From positions 496,001 through 560,000 of the forward strand of contig BLAL01000074.1 of assembly GCA_015698045.1 (NCBI GenBank): a stretch of DNA of 64,000 bases, written 5' to 3'. A model generated the notes under the pieces. The model was not told where the DNA came from, searched no databases, and worked only from the letters and a program-made list of their open reading frames with translations. The position numbers and the translations under genes were made by a program. The stretch comes from Rhizophagus clarus. Lineage: Eukaryota; Glomeromycota; Glomeromycetes; Glomerales; Glomeraceae. Every line of letters starts with the position of its first letter. Position 1 is the stretch's first letter. Shown one piece after another: positions 1 to 11,900 of this stretch.

Positions 1-559
1 TATCAAGTATGAATTACCTTCAGGATAAAATCAGCGTGAATTTAAATCGTATTTGGATTGTTCAGTTATCAATTATTTAATTTCTTCTCAATACATTAAT
101 CAACTTTGATTAAAAAACCGACATTTACATCAGAATGTCAAAGTATAATATTGTTTAACAGCATAATTCGTTTTAAATTTATTATTGAATGGTATTTGTA
201 TTTATCTATATTTATTTTAATGGTTTTATTTAAGCCAAATATAAAATAAAAAATCTATTAATATTAATTACTGGTTTATCAAAATTATTAGTCATTTTAT
301 TAACCCGAATATATACTTAAAAGAATTATTTTATTTTTTTTTGTTTATTAAACCGGACAATTAAAAAAATAAATTTTTATTGGCTTGTTAGGCTAAAATA
401 ATTAATAGTTTATCTTTTTAGTGGTTTATTATTAAGTTGAATGATCAATTATTAGTTTATAAACAAAAAAAAATGTGGTTTTTTAACGGTTTTTAAATTG
501 AATACTTAAAAAAAAAAAAAAAAATAATTTATTTTCTTTACTGGTTTATTAAAGAAATT

Positions 560-755
560 TTTATTTTTAGACATTTTGTAGTGCGAATTTTGTACACTAT
601 ATTTATTGGCCAATCAATATGTGATTTATGATTGTCATATGATACAAACTAGAATGTGGTGATCAGTCATGTGTTTAGTTCGGCTTCAGTATTCTCGGGC
701 CGAAATAATTCCAACATTCCGAAACTTACCAAATAAATCATATTAAGGGTACTGT
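560..755 (+). promoter_or_regulatory. Upstream region of BTB-Sel1 copy 1, with CCAAT box
   Basis: The sequence conserved between both units upstream of the BTB gene holds a double CCAAT motif (ttggccaatcaa, about 606-617) and a GC-richer patch with cgggccgaaa about 80 bp further down. In this copy it is separated from its gene by the 3.5-kb hAT insertion. Promoter role is inferred from conservation and position; no TATA box is evident. Confidence 0.4.
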
Positions 756-1076
756 TAGTGTTTCGATCCGTGACCGGGTCCAACCGGTTTTTATCCGGAT
801 AATTATCCGGATAAAAATATCCGGGTCAGATCCGGTATCCGGATAAAAAATATAAAAAAAAAAATTTTTTAATATTAAATATCTTAAATAATAGTTCTTT
901 TAATTTTCATTTTTATTTCAAAGTATATGATAGAATAATTTAATAATTAAAAACATGTAAATATTCTTATAATAAAATTCTTTATTTAATAAAATAAAAT
1001 TCAATACATTTAATAAAAATATTTAATAGAATAAAATTCAATACATTTAATAAAAAAAATAATGAAAAATGTAATA

Positions 1077-3425
1077 TCATTCATCTAATAATTCTTCCAA
1101 TTCGTGTTCATCTTCCACATAATCATTATTTTCCACATCCAAATCTGGTGGAAATATATTAATATGATCCATAGTTTTCATGTTACGTTTTAAAAATACC
1201 ATTTTACCTAATAAAGCAGGATCCAATAAGCTTCTTTTTGCTGTAATGTGGTTTCCTGCATCTGAGAAAAGTCGTTCAGAAGCTACAGAAGTAGCAGGAA
1301 TTCCTAAATATTTTCGTGCAATAATAGAAAGAACTGGAAAAATTTCCTGTTTTGATTTCCACCAATCTAATGGGTTTTTATTTTCCCTAGCAACTGGTAA
1401 AAGAAAATAAGTAGTAATTTCATCAGCTATTGCTGATGATGAAGTAGAACTTTCTTTTGTTTGAAACACTTTTTTTACTTTTTGTTGATGTCTTTCTTGA
1501 TGCTCATGTAAAGATCTTATGCTAGGAGTTGAACTTGTTGAGGTAGTTGAAATTGTTGAAATTGTGGGTGATGGTGGAGTACTAGTTTGTTGCTGCATTT
1601 CTCTCTTTAATTGATCATATTGTATTTGTAAACTTGAATGAATTTTTACTTTTGTTTCTTCATCAGTTATAAAATTAAGATCTTTATACCTTGGATCCAA
1701 AAGTGCTGCCATAATGCCAAACTCATCTGGCATTGCCCAATAATGTTTCAAACCTAAATAAATTTTATTTTTTACATTTTTTAATACTTCTGAAATATTA
1801 CTATAATCTACTTCAATTTGTGAACTTTCTTTTTCTACTATATCAGAATTAATAGTATTATCATCAGAATCTTCTAATACTTCATATGAATTATCAGATG
1901 GTTTTAAAGAATTTGTGAGATTTGTAATAATAGGAAACATTTGACTTAATGTAACATAAGTATTTCCAGAAAAATCTCGTGTAGCTTTCTCAAATGGTGC
2001 CAAAATGTTACATAATTCATCTAATAACTCCCATTCATTATCTTTTATCATAATTTTTTTTAATCTAATTCCATCAGTTTTTTCTTCAGATATAAGAGAA
2101 CAAGACAAGTTTACACTAAGTTGAAGCACAGCATATTGAAGAAAAATCAGCCGATCCCATGCCAAATATGAAGAGTTCCACCTTAAGTAATTAAACAACA
2201 ATAATTATATAAATTAGGATAAAATTTATTAAATAATTAAATTGAATTAAAATATTTACCTAGTAGATATATCTTGTATTAAATGTAATGGTTCTTCATA
2301 ACCAATCTCTTTTTGCACTTTAATCAATCGTTCAATTTGTTTTTGAGTAGAAAAAAAATTTATTAGTTGTTTTGTACGTGATACCAAATTTTCTACAACT
2401 TTTAATCCTTTACTAATTGCCAGCTGCAAAGTATGAGCAGCACATGAGAGTCTTTTAATTGGTGTTAAATCTCGAATAGCAGCTACTACATTTGCTCCAT
2501 TGTCTGTTGTTATTGATACAACAAGATTTTCAATTTCCCACTTTTGCATAGCATTTTTAATACCTTCAGTAATTGCTTTTGCAGTATGTGGTGTTGGAAA
2601 ATAGGATATTTCAAGCAAAACATCCATTATTTCAAAATTTTTATTGATCCAAGTTGCTGTTAAGCCTAAATATCCATGTTTTGAACGAGAAAACCACAAA
2701 TCAGTAGTTAAAGATATTGATTGAGCAGTTTTTAAAAGCAGTTTCAATTTTTCTTTATTATACCCATAACTGCGAGCAATCATCATTCTTAATTTTTTTT
2801 CTCCAGGAACTGTAAATTGTGGATCTATAATATACATATGCTCAATATATGCCTTTTGAGTTATGGTTGATAATGGTTGAGTTGTAAGTAAAATCCACCG
2901 TAGTGTTGATAATTCTTTTTCTTTTTGTCCATTTTTATTGGATGCAGATTGAGTATGCATTGGTGATATAATGCCGCTTTCTAGAGGTGGTATAATTCCA
3001 TGTTTAACAAGATAGTAACTGAGATTTCCTGTAGACCCATCATATTTGTAATTTTTTGAGCATTTTTCTCCATCATCTAATAAAAACTGACAATATGCAC
3101 GTATTTCTCCTTTATCATTTTGTTTTCTAATAAAATAATCCCATACCCAACTTACTTTTGTTTGTGGTTTAATTATTGCAGCAGTTTGTTTAAAGGGATT
3201 TGAATCATTTGGTACTCGATCTGTTGATTCTAGTGTAGTATTTGTCATTTTTTGTTTTCCAAGGGCTTTAGATAATTTTGCAGGACGTCCTCTTTTTTTC
3301 TTTGCTAGTGGTATTGGAGTAATTTCAACAATTTCATCACTAGAACCTTCATTTTCACTTAAGGTAATAATGTAATCTTGATCATTGTTATTTTCCATAA
3401 TTTTGTGAATTATTTTAGCTTTCAA
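1077..3425 (-). CDS. hAT transposase with AT-hook, BED zinc finger and hAT dimerisation domain
   Basis: Cut-and-paste transposase of the hAT superfamily acting on DNA in the nucleus. Two exons on the minus strand, 3425-2260 and 2181-1077, are separated by a 78-bp GT-AG intron (2259-2182). Splicing gives 2,271 nt, a 756-residue protein without internal stops, and restores the family motif ISTRWNSSY across the junction. Visible parts: AT-hook KKRGRPAK (about 43-50); degenerate BED finger (about 91-143, Cys112, Cys122, His142); candidate catalytic Asp in TDLW (242) and TDNG (308); CxxH (328-331); candidate catalytic Glu in SERLFS (691); C-terminal dimerisation region (about 658-735). Length is normal for the family. 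The start is the first Met; a second Met at residue 10 is also possible. It looks functional. Confidence 0.92.
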
Positions 3426-3677
3426 TAAAATAAACTTTAATTGAAATTATGAAAAATTCAACAAGGGAATGTACAGTATTTATTAATCTTTATTATGGCT
3501 TAGAACTGAATTAACTGTGATTTTATTTGTAAAAGTTTTAATAAACAAATAATAATTGTCATAAATCAATAGGTCTAAATAATAAATTTACCTGATTAAT
3601 ATTGTAAAATTTTACAAAATTTTATTGCTACAAATTTAATAAATTCCATGAAATTAATAATACGAAATTAATTAAAC

Positions 3678-4090
3678 AAATTCCACAAAAATAATTAAAC
3701 AAATTCCACGAAAATAATTAAACAAATTCCATGAAAATAATTAAACAAATTCCACAAAAATAATTAAACAAATTCCACGAAAATAATTAAACAAAGACAT
3801 AAATGAAGTTAATTACAAAATTAATTAAGAAAATACTATGATATTAAACTAATAAACACTACGAAATTAATTAAGCAAATGCCACGAAAATAATTAAATA
3901 AAGCCATAAATTTAAGCCACAAAATTAATTAAATAAATTCTACGAAATTATTTAAATAGGTGCCACAAAACTAATTAATAAAGCCACACATTTAAGCCAC
4001 AAAATTAATCAAAATGCCACGAATTTAATTAAATAAATGCCACGAATTTAATTAAATCTATGCTATGAATTAAATCTAATATATGCTATA
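3678..4090. repeat. 23-bp minisatellite inside the hAT element
   Basis: Five near-identical 23-bp units of the form aaattccacgaaaataatta + aac occupy 3678-3792. They are followed by degenerate units (aatgccacgaatttaatta type) to about 4090. The array lies between the transposase 5' end and the subterminal repeats of the right end. Similar sequence, in the opposite orientation, occurs beside the decayed hAT at about 38155-38215. Confidence 0.8.
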
Positions 4091-4329
4091 AATTTCTTGA
4101 TTTACAAAAATAAAATTGTATAATTTTTATCCAGATTTCAGTTTCTATCCAGATATATCCAGATTTTTATCTGAACTGGATTATCCGGATAAAAACCAGA
4201 TAATTTTTTTAATTTATCCAGATAACGGTTTCTATCCGGATCGAAACACTAAGTACCGTACGTATTCCTTACGATTTCTTTCATTTTTTTTTTTTTTTCA
4301 TCTCTTTGAAAGTTGAAAGTTCGGTTATA

Positions 4330-6734
4330 ATGTATGATGACAAATTTTTACCAAAATTATCTCAAAATTTATTAGAAATTTTAAAAGATAATGAATTTTA
4401 TGATATAACAATTGAAGTTGGTAATGACCATTACATAAAAATTTTTCGTGCTCATATGGTTATTTTAAATTATCGTTCCTCCTATTTGCGAAGAATTTTA
4501 TCAACTGAAGTTAATAAAAATAAAAATGATGGAATTTTGACACATATTAAATTACCAAACATTTCACCTGAAATTTTTCAAATGATTTTAAGGTAGGAGA
4601 ATTATTTCAGTGATTTCTTTTTTTAAAAAAAAATTAATTTTATGAAATATTTTAATGTTTCATTTCTTTATAGATATATCTATGGAGGAAGACTTTCTTT
4701 AGAAGAATATGATACTTCAGATATTATTAAAATTTTGATTGCATCCAGTGAACTTAATCTTCAAGAGTTAATCACTAATTTACAATCCTTTTTGATTGAA
4801 AATAAAAAAAATTGGATGGAACAAAATTTTAACTTGATATATAAAACAAGTTTTGATGATAATTGTTTCTTAAAATTACAAAATTTTTGTATTGAATTCA
4901 TGTTCAAAGACCCAGAAAAAATTTTTTATTCAATCGATTTTGATTTACTTTCAGAAAATTGTTTGATTTCTCTTATTCAACATGATAATATTAAAATGAA
5001 TGTTATTCAAGTTTGGGAACATGTATTAAAATGGGGTATTGCTCAAAATCCTGAACTATCTTCAGATCTTTCTAATTATTCTAAAGATGATTTTACTACT
5101 TTAAAGAATACTTTACAACGATTTATTCCTTTTATTGATTTCTTTAATTTAACTTCTATAGAATATTTGGATAAAGTTTATCCATATAAAAAAATTATAC
5201 CAAAAGATTTGCATGAAAGTTTATTTAAATATTTTATGGGTAAACCAAATAATAATCAATCAAATATGACAAAAGAAGTTGATTCGATGGCAATATCAAG
5301 TATACAAAAAAATCTTTCAATTGAAAAAGATTTTAACATAATTGTGGATGAAATACATGAATTTATTTATAAATTAATGAATGAAGTATTTGAATATAAA
5401 TCAGTAAAACAGAAAGTTATTGAATATTTTAATGATCATAATATAAATTCACAAGAAACTTATAATTGGTTGTTAAATAACCAAATTAGTACAAATTCTA
5501 TTTTTTTACTTGGATATTTTAATTATTATAGAATTGTAACTTGTGGAAATAATGAGAAAGCATTTAATTTGTTTATTAGTGCATCAGAAAAAGGTCATAT
5601 ATTGCCCTATAAAAAATAAGTGTCCGGATAATGTCCAGAAAATGTCCAGAAAAAAATTCTAAAATATTGTCTGGAAATTCTGGACACTGTGTGTCCGGAA
5701 ACTGTTCCGAAAACACTGCATTTTCGGGATATTAGGAATTTGTCCTGAAATTGTCCAGAAATGTATTTTCATAAAATTTTGCCACAAAAGATGATCAATG
5801 GATAGATGATCATCATTATTCCTTAACCCAAAATTTTTATATCATAGATATATAGTATTTTTGCCTGCTCTGCAATTTTAATTAGTACGACAGAAAAGGT
5901 TTTGAATGTCAGTTTTATGCTTTTCGCATTTTTTTACAAAATTAATTTATCCTTTTTTGGAAATAGTATCCAGAATTTGTCCTGAACTTTTTCATGTCCG
6001 GAATTTGTCTATCTCGTTTTTTTACTATGTCCAGAATTTGTCCAGGTTTAACTGTCCAGAATTTGTCCAAAATTTTATACCTAACAAATACTGGACGAAT
6101 TCAGGACAAAGTTAGGACATGTCAAAATTTTAAGTATCAGAAGTGTGTCAGACATGTACCAAAAAAGTGGACATTTTCCGGACACATCAGATTTATTCCG
6201 GACATTTTCCAGACATTTTTGATAACATTTTCCGGACATTTATTTTTTATAGGGTTGGCACAATATTTTGTTGGTAATTGTTATAAATATGGATATGGAA
6301 CCATAAAAAATGAAAATTTATCATTCGAGTATTATAAAAAAGCAGCCAATAAAAATTATGCAAGGGCGCAATTTGCAATTGGTGATTGCTATATAAATGG
6401 AATAGGTATTGAAAAAGATTATAATAAAGCTTTTGGATTTTATAAGCAATCGGTTGAAAATGGATTTTTGGAAGGAATAATAATGTTTAGATACTGTTAT
6501 GATGAAGGTATTGGAACTAAGATTGATAAGCAAAAAGCGGTTGAATTATATCAAAATGCTGCTAATTTGGGAGAATCTACAGCACAGTATAACCTTGCTT
6601 TGATGTATGAAAACGGGAATGGAATTATAAAGGACATAGATAAAGCAATTTATTGGTATGAAAAATCTGCCAAACAAGGTGATGAAGATGCACAAAACAG
6701 ATTAAAATACTTTAAAAAAATCGTTAATTTATAA
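4330..6734 (+). pseudogene. BTB-BACK-Sel1-repeat gene, copy 1, split by a transposon
   Basis: Host gene encoding an N-terminal BTB/POZ domain (exon 1, 4330-4592), a BACK-like linker, and C-terminal Sel1-like repeats; proteins of this type are candidate cullin-3 ubiquitin-ligase adaptors (family knowledge). The 81-bp intron 4593-4673 is identical to that of copy 2 and restores MILR-YIYGGRL. The true ATG is 4330; an upstream in-frame TTG at 4306 is not used in eukaryotes. The frame is open to 5604, where the 650-bp element 5605-6254 interrupts a Sel1 repeat and brings a stop at 5617-5619. Coding resumes at 6255 and ends at 6734, about 20 codons earlier than in copy 2 through a C-to-T change. 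I count 5 differences from copy 2 over the 263 bp of exon 1. A cryptic splice could still bypass the element (see findings). Confidence 0.88.
5605..6254. mobile_element. Non-autonomous TGTCCGGA-rich element with CCCTA termini (copy A)
   Basis: Bounded by inverted repeats ccctataaaaaataa (5605-5619) and its complement (6240-6254), extending imperfectly inward over about 28 bp, and flanked by ttg (5602-5604 and 6255-6257). Copy 2 of the BTB gene reads atattagcacaat here, so a 3-bp target duplication is supported with one base difference. Most of the 650 bp is made of short repeats around tgtccggaaa and tgtccagaaa in both orientations. A non-repetitive core (about 5840-5945) is shared, inverted, with the element at 61310. 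Open frames inside are products of the repeats. The superfamily is undetermined; 3-bp duplications occur in PIF/Harbinger, CACTA and Zator groups. Confidence 0.85.
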
Positions 6735-7332
6735 CGAAATTCTTTTATTCATATTGTAAAACTGAGAGAATGCTATATTGCTTCATTGAATTGAATTTTT
6801 TACTTAGTATTTATATGATGATTCAGTTTTTTTTTTATACTTTAAAGTTTATTGTATCTTTTTATTAAATTATATTTTTTCTTTAAATTGAAAGGTCTTT
6901 CTATATCAGGTATTTTAAATATAGAAATTTAATATAAAATGCATTTTTTTTCTATCTTTTAAAATATTATACAGTAAAAAATTCAGAGATGATGATATTT
7001 TATTTTGGATTGTAACTTCTAACTTTGCATTTTTGAGGATTTTTGATCAAATTGACATGAAAAAAGGCAGAACGTAAAAAGAGTCAGTATCTTTAATAAA
7101 ACAAATCGATAGACAAAATCTTACTTCTAATAAGATTTCCTTCAAATTATATAAAATTCTTAGATTTGTATCAAATGTGACTAGCTATAAATAAAAAGAC
7201 TTAATAAAGTCCGAAAAATAAGAATATTTGAAATCGTCCATAAATATTATATCTTTGTAGTTCCTAAGTTTTACTAATTGATTTTACTAATTTAACACTT
7301 AACTTCTTGGAATTGAATGATTCAAAATGAGT

Positions 7333-8109
7333 TTATTTTCCAGACTTTCCTGGATTCTGTGTAGAAGATTTCATCCAGAATATTCCTGTTAATAATGTTT
7401 TAAAAGGATTTTTTACTTTATACAATATAAATAAATTATTATACATTTTGAAATTTCCATAAAAAAAATAAATATAAGAAGGTACAGTGGAATTTATACT
7501 GAAAAGTATGTGGTGTGTACAAATTTTCATCAGTTCAATCAAAACTTTTTCAGTTATACTATAATAATTGACGTGTAAAAATATAAGTTTGGAAGTTTTG
7601 AAGCTTTCCAACCGTTTATGGATCAAGTCTATTTCAGTTATAGTAATAACATTGGATTCAACAGAAAAAAGTTGCTCACATATTATAAAAACTAGTCGCT
7701 TGAATACAAAGTAGTCTCACAATAACGGATCTGTTTTTTGTCGCAAGATAAAGCTAGTAAATATTGGTCTAATTCTGGAAAGTTTTTTCTGATGATATAA
7801 AACTGCGATAAAAGAAATAGATAGATGATAATCGATATGAATCACTTTCAGACAAATGTCACGTTTTTCGTGCCGTGTACTATAACCATTTTCATCTTGT
7901 AATTTTATTTTGTCATCATATGTATGATAACTACATAATAAAGCCATAGTGTAATAGTGGATATTGCATTCAGTTAGCGGTTGGTATTTCTTGATTATAA
8001 TATAAATAAAAGTGGAAAATGTCATTTTATTAATAAATATCAAGTATGAATTACCTTCAGGATAAAACGAGCGTGAATTTAAATCGTATTTGGATTGTTC
8101 AGTTATCAA
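7333..8109 (-). pseudogene. Decayed minus-strand reading frame, unit 1
   Basis: Two open stretches on the minus strand (8109-7717, 130 codons; 7626-7333, 97 codons) lie downstream of and convergent with the BTB gene. The codons look used (for example LIFLHVNYYSITEKVLIELM) but no domain is recognised. The same sequence occurs more decayed in unit 2 (about 11280-11900). Both frames may be remains of one gene that predates the duplication. Chance open frames in AT-rich DNA remain possible. Confidence 0.35.
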
Positions 8110-8629
8110 TTATTTAATTTCTTCTCAATACATTAATCAACTATGATTAAAAAACCGACGTTTACATCAGAATATCAAAGTATAAAATTGTTTAACAGCA
8201 TGCCACTTCTATAATTCATTTTAAATTTATTATTGAATGGTATTTGTATTCATCTATATTTATTTTAATGGTTTATTTAAGCAAAATATAAAATAAAAAA
8301 TCAACAAATATTAATTAATGATTTATTAAAATTATTAATCATTTGATTAAACCGAATATATACTTAAAAGAATTATTTTATTTTTTTTTCGTTTATTAAA
8401 CCGGATAATTAAAAAAATAAATTTTTATTGGCTTTTTAGGCTAAAATAATTAATAGTTTATCTTTTTAGCGGTTTATTATTAAGTTGAATAATCAATAAT
8501 TAGTCTATTATTAAACGGGATAAACAAAAAAAAATTGGTTTTTTTAAACGGGTTACTTAAAAAAAAAAAAATAATAATAATTTATTTTCTTTATTGGTTT
8601 ATTAAAGAAATTTTTATTTTTGAACATTT

Positions 8630-8890
8630 TATAGTGCGAATTTTAGTGACATTTGTACACAATATTTATTGGCCAATCAAATATATGATTTAGATTTTCA
8701 TATGATACTGATACAAACTAGAATGTGGTGATCAGTCATGTGCTTAGTTCGGCTTTGGGATTCTCGGGCCGAAATAATTCCAACATTCCGAAACTTACCA
8801 AATAAATCATATTGACAAGTATGTACTCCTTACGATTTCTTTCATTTTTTTTTTTTTTTCATCTCTTTGAAAGTTGAAAGTTCGGTTATA
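8630..8890 (+). promoter_or_regulatory. Upstream region of BTB-Sel1 copy 2, with CCAAT box
   Basis: Uninterrupted counterpart of the copy 1 upstream region. The double motif ttggccaatcaa lies about 220 bp before the ATG at 8891, followed by cgggccgaaa and a pyrimidine tract (about 8835-8860) just before the start. Function is inferred from conservation with unit 1. Confidence 0.4.
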
Positions 8891-10700
8891 ATGTATGATG
8901 ATAAATTTTTACCAAAATTATCTCAAAATTTATTAGAAATTTTAGAAGATAATGAATTTTATGATATAACAATTGAAGTTGGTAATGACCCTTACGTAAA
9001 AATTTTTCGTGCTCATATGGTTATTTTAAATTATCGTTCCTCCTATTTGCGAAGAATTTTATCAACTGAAGCTAATAAAAATAAAAATGATGGAATTTTG
9101 ACACATATTAAATTACCAAACATTTCACCTGAAATTTTTCAAATGATTTTAAGGTAGGAGAATTATTTCAGTGATTTCTTTTTTTAAAAAAAAATTAATT
9201 TTATGAAATATTTTAATGTTTCATTTCTTTATAGATATATCTATGGAGGAAGACTTTCTTTAGAAGAATATGATACTTCAGATATTATTAAAATTTTGAT
9301 TGCATCCAGTGAACTTAATCTTCAAGAATTAATCACTAATTTACAATCCTTTTTGATTGAAAATAAAAAAAATTGGATGGAACAAAATTTTAACTTGGTA
9401 TATAAAACAAAGTTTTGAGGATAATTCTTTCTTAAAATTACGAAATTTTTGTATTGAATTCATGTCTAAAGACCCAGAAAAAATTTTTTATTCAATCGAT
9501 TTCGATTCACTTTCAGAAAATTGTTTGATTTCTCTTATTCAACATGATAATATTAAAATGAATGTTATTCAAGTTTGGGAACATGTACTTAAATGGGGTA
9601 TTGCTCAAAATCCTGAACTTTCTTCAGATCCTTCTAATTATTCAAAAGATGATTTTATTACTTTAAAGAATACTTTACAACAGTGTATTCCGCTTATTGA
9701 TTTCTTTAATTTAACTTCTATAGAATATTTGGATAAAGTTTATCCATATAAAAAAATTATACCAAAAGATTTGCGTGAAAGGTTATTTAAATATTTTATG
9801 GGTAAACCAAATAATAATCAATCAAATATGATTAAAGAAGTTGACTCTATGGCAATATCAAGTATGCAAAAAAATCTTTCAATTGAAAAAGATTTTAACA
9901 TAATTGTGGATGAAATATATGATTTTATTTATAAATTAATGAATGAAACACATGATCATAATCTAATAAATCAGAAAGTTATTGAATATTTAAACGATCA
10001 TAATATAAATTCGCAAGAAACTTATAATTGGTTGTTAAATAACCAAATTAGTACAAATTCTATTTTTTTACTTGGATATTTTAGTTATAATGGGATTGTA
10101 ACTAGTAAAAATAATGAAAACCCATTTAATTTGTTTATTAGTGCATCAGAAAAAGGTCATATATTAGCACAATATTTTGTTGGTAATTGTTATAAATATG
10201 GATATGGAACCATAAAAAATGAAAAATTATCATTCGAGTATTATGAAAAAGCAGCTAATAAAAATTATGCAAGGGCGCAATTTGCAATTGGTCATAGGTA
10301 TAGAAATGGAATAGGTGTTGAAAAAAATTATAACAAAGCTTTTGAATTTTATGAGCAATCGGCTGAAAACGGATATTTGAATGGAATAATGATGTTAGGA
10401 TACTGTTATGGTGAAGGTATTGGAACCATGATTGATAAGCAAAAAGCATTTGAATTATATCAAAATGCTGCTAACTTAGGAGATTCTACAGCACAGTATA
10501 ATCTTGCTGTGATGTATAATATAGGTGATGGAATTATAAAGGATACAGATAAAGCAATTTATTGGTATGAAAAATCTGCCAGACAAGGTGATGAAGATGC
10601 ACAAAATGAATTAAAAATACTTCAAAAAATCGATAATTTACAACGAAATTCTTTTATTCATATTGTAAAACTGAGAGAATATATTGCTTCATCAAATTAA
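8891..10700 (+). CDS. BTB-BACK-Sel1-repeat protein, copy 2, with one frameshift
   Basis: Two exons, 8891-9153 and 9235-10700, with an 81-bp GT-AG intron. Exon 1 holds the BTB/POZ domain (FYDITIEVG ... HMVILNYRSSYLRRIL). Exon 2 starts YIYGGRL and continues through a BACK-like region. Five Sel1-like repeats follow, the first degenerate; typical repeat features are AQYFVGNCYKYGYG and AFELYQNAANLGD. Relative to copy 1, one extra A near 9409-9411 (ataaaacaaagtttt against ataaaacaagtttt) shifts the frame in the BACK region. Without it the protein would be about 575 residues. After the shift the frame is open to the TAA at 10698-10700, so the extra base is either a recent lesion or a base-calling error in an A run. 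The start is the ATG at 8891, not the in-frame TTG at 8867. Confidence 0.85.
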
Positions 10701-11279
10701 ATTTTTCATTAAACTTTTATTTAGTATTTATATGATAATTCAGTTTTTCTTTATATTTTAAAGTTTATTGTATCTTTATTAAATTATATTTTTTCTTTAA
10801 ATTAAAAGGTCTTTCAATATCATGTAATTTAAATATGGTAATTTAATATGAAATGCATTTTTTCCTATTTTTTAAAATATTTTGCAGTAAAAAAATTCAA
10901 TGAGATGATGATATTTTATTTTGGATTGTAACTTCTAACTTTGCAGTTTTGAGGATTTTTGATCAAATTGACATGAAAAAAGGAAGAACGTAAAAAGAGT
11001 CAGTATTTCTCATAAAACAAATCGATAGACAAAATCTTACTTCTAATGAGATTTCCTTCAAATCACAAATGTTTTATGGAAGTTTTAATATGTATCAAAT
11101 GGGACTACTAGCTATAAATAAAAAAACTTAATAGAACATTTGATAATCCATAAATATTCCATCTCTGTTTTGCTGATAAAGCTAATGAAAGTTTTACTAA
11201 ATTTTACTGGTTGGTTTTGCTAATTTGCCCATAATTCCTTTAAATTGTTCATAATATTAAATAGGGAATGATTCAATAT

Positions 11280-11900
11280 GAGTTCATTTTCCAGTCTTTT
11301 ACGGATTCTGGGTAGAACAGAATATTCCAGTTAATAATGTTAAAGGATCTTATACTTTATACAATATAAATTACTAACTTATAAATTGTTATACATTTTG
11401 AAATTCCCATAAAAAAAAAATAAATATGAGCACAGTGGAATTTATACTGAAATGTATGTGATGTGTATACATTTTCATCAGTTCAATTAAAACTTTAAGC
11501 TCATTATTTAGGTTACAGAAACACTTTTTATAATTGTCGACATGTAGTTTGGAAGTTTTGATAATAGAAGTAGCTTTCTGACATTTCTGAACAAGTCTAT
11601 TTCGGTTATAGTAATAGTATTGGATGAAAAAGAAAAAAGTTGTTCACATGTAAATCCTAATCGCTTGAATACAAAAAAGTAATCTCACAATAACGGAACT
11701 GCTTTTTTACAGTATAAAAGAAATAGATAGATGATTTTCGAGCCGTCTACTGTAATCACTTTCATCTTGTAATTTTCACTTGTCAACACATTATAACCGC
11801 ATAATAAAGATATATTGTAATAGTGAATATTGCAATAGTGGTTGATATTTCCTGATTATGATGTAATCGAAAGCGAAAATTGGTGCAAACTAGGAAAATC
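11280..11900 (-). pseudogene. Decayed minus-strand reading frame, unit 2
   Basis: Counterpart of 7333-8109 in the second duplication unit. Similarity to unit 1 is clear over tggaatttatactgaaa and the flanking sequence, but indels break it into short frames with no long open stretch. No function can be assigned. Confidence 0.3.

Larger units (their letters stand above)
756..4251 (-). mobile_element. hAT-superfamily DNA transposon, apparently complete
   Basis: Terminal inverted repeats tagtgtttcgatccg at 756-770 and its exact reverse complement at 4237-4251. The flanking 8-mers are ggtactgt (748-755) and agtaccgt (4252-4259), 6 of 8 matching, as expected for a hAT 8-bp target duplication with two later transitions. 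Unit 2 of the segmental duplication lacks the element, giving an empty site. Subterminal copies of atccggataaaaa near both ends (about 795-850 and 4125-4240) resemble transposase-binding arrays. The only gene is a transposase on the minus strand with an open frame. The element is 3,496 bp and could be autonomous. Confidence 0.93.
1..8037. repeat. Tandem segmental duplication, unit 1
   Basis: Positions 1-750 and 8038-8815 align almost base for base, the BTB-BACK-Sel1 genes align throughout, and the 3' flanks 6735-8037 and 10701-11930 also align with small indels. After subtracting the two transposons and their target duplications (about 4.16 kb) unit 1 is about 3.88 kb, close to unit 2 at about 3.89 kb. 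The junction between units lies near 8038, where the start of the upstream region reappears. The window begins exactly at this unit start, so more units may lie to the left. Confidence 0.9.

Noticed and set aside
1180-1410. Plus-strand frame of 76 codons
   Set aside because: It is the antisense of the hAT transposase dimerisation region.
4306-4329. Upstream start giving eight extra residues before MYDDKFLP in the BTB genes
   Set aside because: The codon there is TTG, not ATG (same at 8867). The ATG at 4330/8891 matches where the conserved protein begins.
5906-6115. Open frames inside element copy A
   Set aside because: Built from the same tgtccgga repeats, with no family similarity, and overlapping in two frames.
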